From: Clostridiales bacterium | GTDB lineage: Bacteria; Bacillota; Clostridia; Oscillospirales; Oscillospiraceae | Length of the DNA: 64,000 bases | Assembly (NCBI GenBank): GCA_021205695.1 | Contig: JAJPXB010000043.1 | Span: 34,300-98,299, forward strand | Direction of reading: 5' to 3' | In this document: positions 30,425-39,977 of the stretch, piece by piece | How the letters are laid out: the number at the start of each line of letters is the position of its first letter | Position numbering within the stretch: position 1 is the stretch's first letter | The notes under the pieces: generated by a model | The model's database searches: none | Seen by the model: only the letters and a program-made list of their open reading frames with translations | Told to the model about the DNA's origin: nothing | Program-made: the position numbers and the translations under genes

Positions 30425-32780
30425 GCAAAGCGCGAGGCCGTTTCTGCTGCTGGACGGGGCCATGGGCACCCAGCTGCTGGCGGCGGGAATGCCCCTGGGG
30501 ATGCGCCCGGAGCTGATGTGCTTTGAGGCGCCGGAGACTGTAGAGCGGGTCCACCGGGACTATATCCGGTCGGGCAGCGACGTGATCTATGCCAACACCT
30601 TCGGCGCCAACGGCCACAAGCTGGCGGGGACGGGCTATGCTCCCGCCCAGGTGGTGAGCAGGGCGGTGGAGATCGCCCGCCGCGCCGCCCAGGGCACGGG
30701 GGCGAAGGTGGCCCTGGACGTCGGCCCCATCGGGGAGCTGCTGGAGCCGTTGGGCACCCTGTCCTTCCAGGAGGCCTATGACCTCTACCGGGAGATGGTG
30801 GAGGCGGGGGCCGCCGCCGGAGCGGATCTGGTGGTCTACGAGACGATGACCGACCTGGGAGAGGTCCGTGCGGCGGTGCTGGCGGCGAAGGAGCACTCCG
30901 ATCTGCCGGTGTACGTCACCATGACCTTTGAGGAGAACCACCGCACCTTTACCGGCTGCACTGTCCCGGCCATGGCCCTGACCCTCCAGGGCCTGGGCGT
31001 GGACGCCATCGGGGTGAACTGCTCCCTTGGGCCGAAGGAGATCTACCCGCTGATAGAGGAGCTGGTGCAGTGGACAGATCTCCCTCTCATCGTCAAGCCC
31101 AATGCCGGTCTGCCTGACCCGGTGACCAATTCCTATAATCTGACCCCGGAGGCATTTGCGGAGCAGATGGCCGCCTTCGCAGACCTGGGCATCACCATCC
31201 TCGGGGGCTGCTGCGGCACCACGCCGGACTTTATCCAGGCGCTGTCCGCCGCGCTGGAGGGGCGTATCCCCGGAAAACGGGCCGCCAGAAGCCGTTATGG
31301 TGTCTGCTGTGCCTCATGTGTGGCAGAGCTGAACGGCGTCCGGGTCATCGGGGAACGCATCAACCCCACGGGGAAAAAGCGGTTCCAGCAGGCCCTCCGG
31401 GAGCACGACCTGAACTACATCCTGGAGCGGGGCATGGAGCAGCAGGAGGCGGGGGCGGATATCCTGGACGTGAACGTGGGCCTGCCCGGCCTGGACGAGC
31501 CTGCCATGATGGTGGACGTGGTCTCCGCTCTCCAGGCCATGGTGCCCCTGCCGCTGCAGATCGACTCCTCTGACCCCCGGGCCATCGAGGCGGGGCTCCG
31601 ATGCTATACGGGAAAGGCCATCGTCAACTCGGTCAATGGCAGGCGAGAGGTGCTGGAATCCGTTCTGCCCATCGTCAAAAAGTACGGCGCCGCCGTGGTG
31701 GGGCTGACGATGGACGAAAACGGCATCCCCCAGACGGCGGAGGAGCGGCTGACCATCGCCCGCCGCATCCTGAACGCCGCCCTGGAGGCGGGCATCCCCC
31801 GGGAGGACGTGTATATCGACTGCCTGACCCTCACCGTCTCCGCTCAGCAGGAGCAGGCGACAGAGACACTCTCCGCCGTGCGCCGGGTGAAGGAGGAGCT
31901 GGGGCTGCACAATGTCCTGGGCGTCTCCAACATCTCCTTCGGCCTGCCGGACCGCGCCCGCATTACAGAGAGTTTTCTGGTACAGGCCATGCAGTGCGGC
32001 CTCGACCTCCCCATCATCAACCCCAACCAGCGGCAGATGATGGACGCCGTGGCCGCTTTCCGGGTGCTCTCCGGAGAGGATCGGGACGCCGCCGCCTATA
32101 TCCGGCGATTTGCCAGCGCCGCCGCTCCCGCCGTCCCAGCCGCCCCGGACGGGGGAGAGAGGATGGACATGGCCACCGCCGTGGGCAAGGGCCTGAAGGA
32201 CGAGTGCCGCCGCCTGACGGTGGAGCTGTTGCAAACCAAGACCGAGCTGGAGATCATCAACGAGATGCTCATCCCGGCCCTGGATCAGGTGGGGGAGCGG
32301 TACGAGCGGCAGGAGATCTTTCTCCCTCAGCTCATCAACTCTGCCAACGCCTCCTGCGAGGCGTTCGAGGTCATCAAACAGTCCATCCTCAACCGGGGAG
32401 GGGAGTCCGTCTCCAAGGGCAAGATCGTCCTGGCCACGGTGGAGGGGGACATCCACGATATCGGCAAGAATATCGTCAAGGTCATCCTGGAGAACTACGG
32501 CTATCAGATCATCGACCTGGGCCGGGACGTGCCAGTGCAGAAGGTGGTGGACGCCGCCATCGCCCACGACGTCCGTCTGGTGGGGCTCTCCGCCCTGATG
32601 ACAACCACGGTGGAGAGTATGCGCCGCACCATCGCGGCCCTGCGCGCCTCCGGGCATCCCTGCCAGATCTGGGTGGGGGGAGCGGTGCTGACCCCGGAGT
32701 ACGCCAGGGAGATCGGGGCGGACTACTATGCCAAGGACGCCCGGGAGAGCGTGGAGATCGCCCGAAAGGTGCTGGGCTGA
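30411..32780 (+). CDS. metH: B12-dependent methionine synthase (Hcy, pterin-binding and cobalamin-binding modules)
   Basis: LLDGAMGTQLLAAGMP, VIGERINPTGKKRFQQAL, GDIHDIGKNIVKVILENYGYQIIDLGRDVP; GTG start behind AAGGAGGG. Confidence 0.93.
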   Translation: MEDNKQSARPFLLLDGAMGTQLLAAGMPLGMRPELMCFEAPETVERVHRDYIRSGSDVIYANTFGANGHKLAGTGYAPAQVVSRAVEIARRAAQGTGAKVALDVGPIGELLEPLGTLSFQEAYDLYREMVEAGAAAGADLVVYETMTDLGEVRAAVLAAKEHSDLPVYVTMTFEENHRTFTGCTVPAMALTLQGLGVDAIGVNCSLGPKEIYPLIEELVQWTDLPLIVKPNAGLPDPVTNSYNLTPEAFAEQMAAFADLGITILGGCCGTTPDFIQALSAALEGRIPGKRAARSRYGVCCASCVAELNGVRVIGERINPTGKKRFQQALREHDLNYILERGMEQQEAGADILDVNVGLPGLDEPAMMVDVVSALQAMVPLPLQIDSSDPRAIEAGLRCYTGKAIVNSVNGRREVLESVLPIVKKYGAAVVGLTMDENGIPQTAEERLTIARRILNAALEAGIPREDVYIDCLTLTVSAQQEQATETLSAVRRVKEELGLHNVLGVSNISFGLPDRARITESFLVQAMQCGLDLPIINPNQRQMMDAVAAFRVLSGEDRDAAAYIRRFASAAAPAVPAAPDGGERMDMATAVGKGLKDECRRLTVELLQTKTELEIINEMLIPALDQVGERYERQEIFLPQLINSANASCEAFEVIKQSILNRGGESVSKGKIVLATVEGDIHDIGKNIVKVILENYGYQIIDLGRDVPVQKVVDAAIAHDVRLVGLSALMTTTVESMRRTIAALRASGHPCQIWVGGAVLTPEYAREIGADYYAKDARESVEIARKVLG

Positions 32781-32976
32781 CCGCCCCAAAATAATTGAGA
32801 GGCCCGAAATAATTTCAAAAAAATCCGGAAAAACCCTTGCAAATGGGAACACTTTATAGTATAGTAACTCAGGATTACGCACACCAGGGGGATTTTGCGC
32901 CCTGTTGCCGCCTGCGGTGGGCGCAGAGGATGAACCCGGTGGAGGGATCAACAAATTTTTTAGGAGGAATCAATCC

Positions 32977-33699
32977 ATGGCAGTCGTATCTATGAAACAG
33001 CTCCTGGAGGCCGGCGTTCACTTCGGCCACCAGACCCGTCGGTGGAACCCCAAGATGGCCGCTTACATTTACACCGAGCGTAACGGCATCTATATCATCG
33101 ACCTGCAGAAGACCGTGAAGAAGCTGGAGGAGGCCTACTCCTTCGTGAAGGACATCGCCGCTGAGGGCAAGACCGTCCTGTTCGTGGGCACCAAGAAGCA
33201 GGCCCAGGACGCCATCCGCGAGGAGTCCGGCCGCTGCGGTATGTTCTATGTGAACTCCCGCTGGCTGGGCGGAATGCTGACCAACTTCAAGACCATGCGC
33301 ACCCGTGTGGACCGTCTGGCTCAGCTCAAGAAGATGCAGGAGGACGGCACCTTTGATATGCTCCCCAAGAAGGAGGTCATCAAGCTGCTCCACGAGATGG
33401 AGAAGTTGGAGAAGTACCTGGGCGGCGTCAAGGAGATGAATACGCTGCCCGGCGCCATCTTTGTGGTGGACCCCCGGAAGGAGCACAACGCCATCGCCGA
33501 GGCCCGGAAGCTGGGTATCCCCGTGGTCGCCATCGTGGACACCAACTGTGACCCCGACGAGGCCGATTATCCCATCCCTGGCAACGATGACGCCATCCGC
33601 GCCATCCGCCTGATCTCCGGCGTGATCGCCAACGCCGTCATCGAGGGCAAGCAGGGCAATGACGAGGCCGCCGAGGCCGAGGAGAAGGTCGCCGAGTGA
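32977..33699 (+). CDS. rpsB: 30S ribosomal protein S2
   Basis: [24 protein letters not shown]; strong TAGGAGG RBS. Confidence 0.98.
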   Translation: MAVVSMKQLLEAGVHFGHQTRRWNPKMAAYIYTERNGIYIIDLQKTVKKLEEAYSFVKDIAAEGKTVLFVGTKKQAQDAIREESGRCGMFYVNSRWLGGMLTNFKTMRTRVDRLAQLKKMQEDGTFDMLPKKEVIKLLHEMEKLEKYLGGVKEMNTLPGAIFVVDPRKEHNAIAEARKLGIPVVAIVDTNCDPDEADYPIPGNDDAIRAIRLISGVIANAVIEGKQGNDEAAEAEEKVAE

Positions 33700-33739
33700 G
33701 CGCGCCCCACAACGATACGATTACAGGAGGTAGTATATC

Positions 33740-34681
33740 ATGGCTGCTATTAGCGCAAAGCTGGTCAAGGAGCTCCGTGAGCTGACCGGCGTTGGTATGA
33801 TGAACTGCAAGCAGGCTCTGGTGGCCTGCGACGGCGACAAGGACAAGGCTATCGACTGGCTGCGGGAGAAGGGCCTGGCTGCCCAGACCAAGAAGGCCGG
33901 TAAGGTGGCCGCCGAGGGTGTGTCCTACGCACTGGTGGACGACAACGGCGTGGGCGTGGTGCTGGAGGTCAACTCTCAGACCGACTTCGTCGCCAAGAAC
34001 GACATCTTCCAGGCTTTCGTCAAGGACGTGGCTCTGGTGGTGGCACAGCAGAACCCCGCTGACGTGGAGGCACTGAAGGCCGCCACCTATCCCGGCACCG
34101 ACCGGACGGTGGACGCCGTCACCGCCGACAAGGTGCTGTCCATCGGCGAGAACATCCAAATCCGCCGCTTCGTCCGCTATGAGGGCGGTGTCAACGTCCC
34201 CTATGTCCACATGAACGGTAAGATCGGCGTCCTGGTCAACCTGGCCGTGGAGGGCATCGACAACACCGCCGCTGTGGTGGAGCTGGGCAAGGATCTGGCT
34301 ATGCAGATCGCCGCTATGAGCCCCACCTATGTCTCCTCTGACGAGATTCCCGCCGACGAGGTGGAGAAGGAGAAGGCTGTGCAGCTGGCCAAGGCCCTGG
34401 AAGAGGGCGCCGCCAACACCAAGCTCCCCGAGGCCAAGCGGCAGATGATCGCAGAGAACAAGGTCAAGGGCCGTATGAACAACTATTTCGCCGAGGTGTG
34501 CCTGCTCAACCAGGGCTACGTCAAGGAGAACAAGACCACCGTTGACCAGCACGTCAAGGCGGTCGCCAAGCAGCTGGGCGGCAAGATTACCGTGGTGAAG
34601 TTTACCCGCTTTGTCACCGGCGAGGGCATCGAGAAGAAGGAGGACGATTTCGCCGCAGAGGTCGCCTCCATGATCAAGTAA
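33740..34681 (+). CDS. tsf: Elongation factor Ts
   Basis: ISAKLVKELRELTGVGMMNCKQALVACDGDKDKAIDWLREKG. Confidence 0.98.
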   Translation: MAAISAKLVKELRELTGVGMMNCKQALVACDGDKDKAIDWLREKGLAAQTKKAGKVAAEGVSYALVDDNGVGVVLEVNSQTDFVAKNDIFQAFVKDVALVVAQQNPADVEALKAATYPGTDRTVDAVTADKVLSIGENIQIRRFVRYEGGVNVPYVHMNGKIGVLVNLAVEGIDNTAAVVELGKDLAMQIAAMSPTYVSSDEIPADEVEKEKAVQLAKALEEGAANTKLPEAKRQMIAENKVKGRMNNYFAEVCLLNQGYVKENKTTVDQHVKAVAKQLGGKITVVKFTRFVTGEGIEKKEDDFAAEVASMIK

Positions 34682-34722
34682 GCTGCCCGTTTTCAGCTTC
34701 AGTTAAGCCTCAGTTAACGAGA

Positions 34723-34950
34723 AAACGAACCCGGCTGTCATCAGTCGGGTTCGTTTTGGACTGCCATAAAAACGCCTGAGACGCCCGCAATAGAGCAGCG
34801 GGGGTGCGGAGGAGGGGGCGAAAAGCCCCCTTCGCGTGCAATAAAAAACGATTTTTAGAACTTTTCCAAAGTTCAAAAATCGTACTCAGCGTGTCAAAAA
34901 TCCTTTTTGACACGCTGAAACGAACCCGGCTCATCAGTCGGGTTCGTTTT
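34723..34950 (+). repeat. Copy 2 of the three-copy multi-hairpin element flanked by a locus-specific duplicated hairpin
   Basis: 162 bp core 34757-34918 between CGAACCCGGCTGTCATCAGTCGGGTTCG and CGAACCCGGCTCATCAGTCGGGTTCG. Confidence 0.9.
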
Positions 34951-34954
34951 TTTG

Positions 34955-35836
34955 TCATTCCGCCGGATTCACATGGACCATGCAGTGCTTCACCTGCGGG
35001 AAATTCTGCTCGATCTGGTCATGCACCGCCTGGGCGATGGCGTGGGCCTCCACCAAAGGCAGGGCGCCGTCGGCGGAGAACTCCACATCCACATACAGCT
35101 TTGCCCCGAACTGCCGGGTCTTGAGCAGATCCAGAGAGCGGACGCCCTCCTGCCGGAGCACCAGCTCTCCCATCTCTTGCTCCAGCTTGGGAGAGGCCGC
35201 CCGGTCGGTGAGCTTTTCCACGGCGTCCCGGAAGATATCCACCGCCGCCTTCAGGATAAACAGGCAGATGACCAGGCTGGCGATGGGATCGAGAATGGGA
35301 AAGCCCAGCCGCGCCCCGGCCACGCCGATGAGACTGCCCACCGAGGACAGGGCGTCGGAGCGGTGGTGCCAGGCGTCCGCCAGCAGGGCGGCGGAGCCGC
35401 ACTTTCCGGCGGCCCATCTGGTATACCAGAACATCCCCTCCTTGACAGCGATGGAGACCACCGCCGCCCACAGGGCGACGGTTCCCGGGATTGCCAGATC
35501 GGCATATCCGGCGGAGGCGATGTCCTGTATGGCACTCACGCCGATGGCCCCGCCGGTGAGGGCCAGCACCACCGCCAGCAGCACGGCAGCGACGCACTCC
35601 AGCCGCTCATGGCCGTACTCATGGTCGCTGTCTGCCGCCCGGTCGGACAGCTTCAGGCCGATCATGACGATGACGGTGGAGAACACGTCGGAGGCGGAGT
35701 GGACGGCATCGGAGATCATGGCAGAGGAGTGTCCCAGAAGACCCGCCGCCAGCTTGCCTGCGGAGAGGAGAAAATTGAGGATCATGGTCTGCCAGGAGAC
35801 TCTCATGGCGAGGTCATAGTGTTTGCTTTGTTCCAT
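34955..35836 (-). CDS. Cation diffusion facilitator family transporter
   Basis: SSAMISDAVHSASDVFSTVIVMIGLKLS...HEYGHERLECVAA; CDF C-terminal domain; start MEQSKHYDL behind GGAGGG. Confidence 0.93.
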   Translation of the reverse strand: MEQSKHYDLAMRVSWQTMILNFLLSAGKLAAGLLGHSSAMISDAVHSASDVFSTVIVMIGLKLSDRAADSDHEYGHERLECVAAVLLAVVLALTGGAIGVSAIQDIASAGYADLAIPGTVALWAAVVSIAVKEGMFWYTRWAAGKCGSAALLADAWHHRSDALSSVGSLIGVAGARLGFPILDPIASLVICLFILKAAVDIFRDAVEKLTDRAASPKLEQEMGELVLRQEGVRSLDLLKTRQFGAKLYVDVEFSADGALPLVEAHAIAQAVHDQIEQNFPQVKHCMVHVNPAE

Positions 35837-35888
35837 AACGGTTCCCTCCAAAGCAGTTTGCGTCTCCACCCCTTCCGCAGATAATAGT

Positions 35889-35985
35889 AAAAGACATCCG
35901 TGGAACCATGTCGCTGTCCCACGGATGTCTCTTTTCCGCTGCCTTTCGGCCCGGCTCAATGCCTGATCAGTCTGCCATTCATACG
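35889..35985 (-). promoter_or_regulatory. Candidate NiCo (czcD-type) riboswitch with intrinsic terminator
   Basis: Minus strand: GCAGACTGATCAGGCATTGAGCCGGGCCGAAAGGCAGCGG followed by hairpin AGACATCCGTGG...CCACGGATGTCTTTT, upstream of a CDF exporter. Confidence 0.72.
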
Positions 35986-36004
35986 GGTGGTAGATTGTAG
36001 CCAT

Positions 36005-36034
36005 ACTGTAGCACGGACAGGGAGGTAAAGTCAA
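36005..36034 (-). promoter_or_regulatory. Promoter for riboswitch-CDF transcript
   Basis: Minus strand TTGACT - 18 bp - TACAGT. Confidence 0.5.
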
Positions 36035-36242
36035 GGCTAACCTTGGCGAAGATTTGGGAGAAAGATGAGAGCCTGAGAGTCTGAAAGTGGTCAGAAAACG
36101 GAGAAAGAGCTTCTCCGGCCCTTTCAAAGAGGGAGCGATACGCGCACAAATTGCTTTTTTGAATTGCGCCTTCTCTATCTGTTCCCCACCCGAAAACTGT
36201 GTTATAATAGGGCTACTGAATTTGCAAAAAGGAGCTGCCCCA

Positions 36243-38903
36243 ATGAAACTTATGGTTCTTGACGGCAATTCTATCGTCAACCGGGCCTATTACGGCATCC
36301 GCCTGCTGAGCACCAGCGACGGGCTTTATACCAACGCCATCTACGGCTTCCTCAACATCCTGCAAAAGCTGGTGGACGAGGAGCAGCCGGAGGCCCTGTG
36401 CGTCACCTTCGATCTGAAAGCCCCCACCTTCCGCCATAAGGCGTATGAGGGCTATAAGGCAACCCGCCACGCCATGCCGGAGGAGCTGGCCATGCAGATG
36501 CCGGTGCTGAAAGAGGTGCTGGATGCCATGAACATCCCCCGCTATGAGCTGGAGGGCTGGGAGGCGGACGATCTGCTGGGCACCATCTCCCGGAAGTGCG
36601 AGGCCGCCGGATGGGACTGCGCCATCGTCACCGGGGACAAGGACTCTCTCCAGCTCATCACGGAGCACACGAAGGTGAAGCTGGTGACCACCCGCATGGG
36701 CCAGACCACCACGAAGGACATGACGCCGGAGGCCTTCCGGGAAGTATACGGCTTCGACCCCATCCACATGATCGACCTGAAAAGTCTGATGGGAGACGCC
36801 TCGGACAATATCCCCGGGGTCAAGGGCATCGGGGAAAAGACCGCCATGGGGCTGATCCAGACCTACGGCTCGGTGGAAAATCTCTACGCCGGTTTCGACC
36901 AGGCGGAGCTGAAGCCCGCCCAGCGGCGCAAGCTGGACGAGGGAAGGGAGATGGCGAAGCTGTCCTACGACCTGGCCACCATTCGCTGCGACGCTCCCAT
37001 CGACTTCCGGCCGGAGGACGCCCTGCGCCGTCCGGTGGACAACGACGCTCTCTACGCCCTGTTTCTCCGGCTGGAATTCTCCAAGCTCATCGAGCGGTTC
37101 GGCCTGAAGCCCCCGGAACAGCCCGCTGCCTCCGGCCAGGGGGAGCCGGAGGTACAGACAGAGGTAATAGATGTGCTGACCCAGGCGCAGGCGGAGACGC
37201 TCTATCCCCGGTGGGAGGCGGCGGCATATGTCACTGTGCTGCCGCTTGCCAGCCTGGACGGGGTGACGTTGAGCGAGCAGGCCGGGGAGGGCCAGAAATA
37301 TCTCTACGACATCCGTCAGAGCCGGTATCAGGGGGACTACGACGCGCTGCTCCGGGAGCTGTTTTCCGGGCGGGTGAGCAAGGTGGCCCATGGGGTCAAG
37401 ACCCTGTGCGAGGCGCTGCTGGCGGAGGGCCTGCCCACAGAGGGCTTTGTCTTTGACACCGAGCTGGCGGCCTACCTGCTGGACCCCACGGCGGGGAGCT
37501 ATGAGCTGCCCAGGCTGGCCATGCACTACTTCCAAAAGGACATGGAGGCCAAGGCCGCTTACCAGGCGGAGGGCGCTTTCACCTCTCTCTCGGATGACCC
37601 AAAGGCCCAGACCGCCTGGTATGAGGACACCGCCCTCATCGAGGCGCTCTATCAGGTGATGGAGCCAAAGCTCCGGGAGCTGGGGATGCTGGAGCTGCTG
37701 ACCCAGGTGGAGCTGCCCCTCTGTCCGGTGCTGGCGGAGATGGAGCAGGCGGGCTTTCTGGTGGATCGGAAGGCGCTGGCGGCGTTCGGGGAGATGCTTT
37801 CGGAGAACATCGACCGGACGCAGCAGGAGATCTTCCGGCTGGCGGGTCGGACATTCAACATCAATTCCACCCAGCAGCTGGGAGCGGTGCTTTTTGAGGA
37901 CCTGGGCCTGCCCACCTTCAAAAAGACGAAGCGGGGCTACTCCACCAACGCCGACGTGCTGGAAAAGCTCAAGCCCTATCACCCCATTATCCAGCAGATT
38001 TTGGACTATCGGCAGCTCAGCAAGCTGAAATCCACCTATGTGGACGGGCTGACGAAGGTGATCGGCCCGGACGGGCGCATCCACACCAGCTTCCAGAATA
38101 CAGTCGCCGCCACCGGGCGGCTGTCCTCTGTGGAGCCGAATCTGCAGAATATCCCCGTCCGCACCCCTCTGGGGGCGGAGATGCGCAAGATGTTCATGGC
38201 GGCCCCCGGCAACGTGCTGGTGGATGCCGACTACTCCCAGATCGAGCTGCGCCTGTTGGCCCACATCGCCCAGGATGAGGCCATGCTGGAGGGCTTTCGC
38301 GCCGGGGCGGATATCCACACTGCCACGGCGGCCCAGGTGTTCGGCGTGCCGGAGGAGGAGGTCACGAAGCAGATGCGCTCCTCTGCCAAGGCGGTGAACT
38401 TCGGCATCGTCTATGGCATCTCCGCCTTCTCCCTGGCCCAGGACATCGGGGTTGCCCAGTGGCAGGCCAAGGAGTATATGGAACGATATTTTGACAAGTA
38501 TTCCGGCATCCGGGACTATCAGAAGAATATCGTCGCAAAGGCCAAGGAGGACGGCTTTGTGTCCACCGAGATGGGCCGTCGCCGTTGGCTCCCCGAGCTG
38601 AAAAGCTCTAACTTTAACCTCCGCTCCTTTGGCGAGCGGGTGGCGCTGAATATGCCCATCCAGGGGACCGCCGCCGACATCATCAAGCTGGCTATGATCC
38701 GGGTGCAGGCCCGGCTCAAATCGGAGGGCTATCAGGGACGGCTGGTGCTCCAGGTTCACGACGAGCTGATTGTGGAGTGCCCGGAATCGGAGGGGGACGC
38801 CATCGCCCGGCTGCTGGAGGAGGAGATGGAGCGGGTGGTCTCCCTGTCTGTCCCCCTGGTGGCGGAGGCCAAGGTGGGCAAGTGCTGGGCAGACGCCCAC
38901 TGA
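36243..38903 (+). CDS. polA: DNA polymerase I
   Basis: MKLMVLDGNSIVNRAYYGIR (5' nuclease), DADYSQIELRLLAHIAQDE, SSAKAVNFGIVYGIS, LQVHDELIVE. Confidence 0.97.
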   Translation: MKLMVLDGNSIVNRAYYGIRLLSTSDGLYTNAIYGFLNILQKLVDEEQPEALCVTFDLKAPTFRHKAYEGYKATRHAMPEELAMQMPVLKEVLDAMNIPRYELEGWEADDLLGTISRKCEAAGWDCAIVTGDKDSLQLITEHTKVKLVTTRMGQTTTKDMTPEAFREVYGFDPIHMIDLKSLMGDASDNIPGVKGIGEKTAMGLIQTYGSVENLYAGFDQAELKPAQRRKLDEGREMAKLSYDLATIRCDAPIDFRPEDALRRPVDNDALYALFLRLEFSKLIERFGLKPPEQPAASGQGEPEVQTEVIDVLTQAQAETLYPRWEAAAYVTVLPLASLDGVTLSEQAGEGQKYLYDIRQSRYQGDYDALLRELFSGRVSKVAHGVKTLCEALLAEGLPTEGFVFDTELAAYLLDPTAGSYELPRLAMHYFQKDMEAKAAYQAEGAFTSLSDDPKAQTAWYEDTALIEALYQVMEPKLRELGMLELLTQVELPLCPVLAEMEQAGFLVDRKALAAFGEMLSENIDRTQQEIFRLAGRTFNINSTQQLGAVLFEDLGLPTFKKTKRGYSTNADVLEKLKPYHPIIQQILDYRQLSKLKSTYVDGLTKVIGPDGRIHTSFQNTVAATGRLSSVEPNLQNIPVRTPLGAEMRKMFMAAPGNVLVDADYSQIELRLLAHIAQDEAMLEGFRAGADIHTATAAQVFGVPEEEVTKQMRSSAKAVNFGIVYGISAFSLAQDIGVAQWQAKEYMERYFDKYSGIRDYQKNIVAKAKEDGFVSTEMGRRRWLPELKSSNFNLRSFGERVALNMPIQGTAADIIKLAMIRVQARLKSEGYQGRLVLQVHDELIVECPESEGDAIARLLEEEMERVVSLSVPLVAEAKVGKCWADAH

Positions 38904-38914
38904 GGGAAACGGCC

Positions 38915-39439
38915 ATGAGGTTCGATATTGCAGCCCTCTCTCAGACCTGCGCCGTCCGTCCCCTGAACGGAAACGACCTGCCGGAACTGCTGACCCTTTG
39001 CCGGGGAAATCCCCAATATTACCGACACTGCCCTCCGACCGTCAGCGAGGAGACGCTGCGGTCTGACATGACAGCTCTGCCGCCGGGAAAGACGGCGGAG
39101 GACAGGTACTATCTGGGCTTCTGGAGCGGGGAACGACTGGCAGCGGTGCTGGATTTGGTACTGGGCTATCCGGATGGAGAGACAGCCTTTATCGGCTTCT
39201 TTATGGTGGCCCGGGAAATGCAGGGCCGGGGCTTTGGCTCCGCTCTGGTGGAGGAGCTCTGTGCCGCCCTGAACCAAAAATACCGGCGTATCCGCCTGGC
39301 CTATGTCCGGGACAACCGGCAGAGCGAAAGCTTCTGGCGGAAAAACGGCTTCCACCCCACCGGAGAGAGGTTGGAGGGCGAGCGGTATACCGCTGTCCTG
39401 ACCGAGCGGGAGCTGGCTGCGCCGCAAAACGAGATTTAA
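38915..39439 (+). CDS. GNAT family N-acetyltransferase
   Basis: FMVAREMQGRGFGSALVEELCAAL; RQSESFWRKNGF. Confidence 0.85.
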   Translation: MRFDIAALSQTCAVRPLNGNDLPELLTLCRGNPQYYRHCPPTVSEETLRSDMTALPPGKTAEDRYYLGFWSGERLAAVLDLVLGYPDGETAFIGFFMVAREMQGRGFGSALVEELCAALNQKYRRIRLAYVRDNRQSESFWRKNGFHPTGERLEGERYTAVLTERELAAPQNEI

Positions 39440-39458
39440 CGTAAGAGGAGAGATTCTC

Positions 39459-39977
39459 ATGAGCGAATGGAAACCGGTGATGGCCTCCGTGCCCGGTGAG
39501 GCGCGGCAGCCCATCCCATATCAGCTGGTCCCCATGGACCGGGAGCTGGTGCCCCAGATCGCCGAGCTGGAGCGGCAGACCTTCTCCATGCCCTGGACGG
39601 AGGAGATGCTCTATGACGAGCTGGACAGCCTGACCAGCTCCTGCATTGTGGCCGTCACCGGGGAGCGGGAGGTCCTGGGCTACGCCAGCCTGACGGTGGT
39701 GCTGGACGAGGGCTACATCAGCAACATCGCCGTCAAAAAGGAGTACCGCCGCCAGGGGCTGGCCAGTGATCTGCTGGGGGTGTTCCTCCGGTTTGCCCAG
39801 GCCCAGAACCTGTCTTTCCTGACCCTGGAGGTGCGGGAGAGCAACCGGGCGGCCAGAGCCCTCTATGAAAAATTCGGTTTTCAGGAGATGGGCCGACGGA
39901 AAAACTATTACGACAAGCCCACGGAGGATGCCCTTCTCATGACGAGATTTCTCCGGCAGGAGGGAGACGGGCAATGA
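39459..39977 (+). CDS. rimI: Ribosomal-protein-alanine N-acetyltransferase
   Basis: ISNIAVKKEYRRQGLASDLLGV, LEVRESNRAARALYEKFGFQEMGRRKNYY; adjacent to tsaD. Confidence 0.9.
   Translation: MSEWKPVMASVPGEARQPIPYQLVPMDRELVPQIAELERQTFSMPWTEEMLYDELDSLTSSCIVAVTGEREVLGYASLTVVLDEGYISNIAVKKEYRRQGLASDLLGVFLRFAQAQNLSFLTLEVRESNRAARALYEKFGFQEMGRRKNYYDKPTEDALLMTRFLRQEGDGQ

Noticed and set aside
32865-32976. S2 ribosomal-protein autoregulatory leader upstream of rpsB
   Set aside because: A promoter (TTGCAA-N17-TATAGT) and ~100 nt leader exist, but I could not match a known S2 leader fold by eye.
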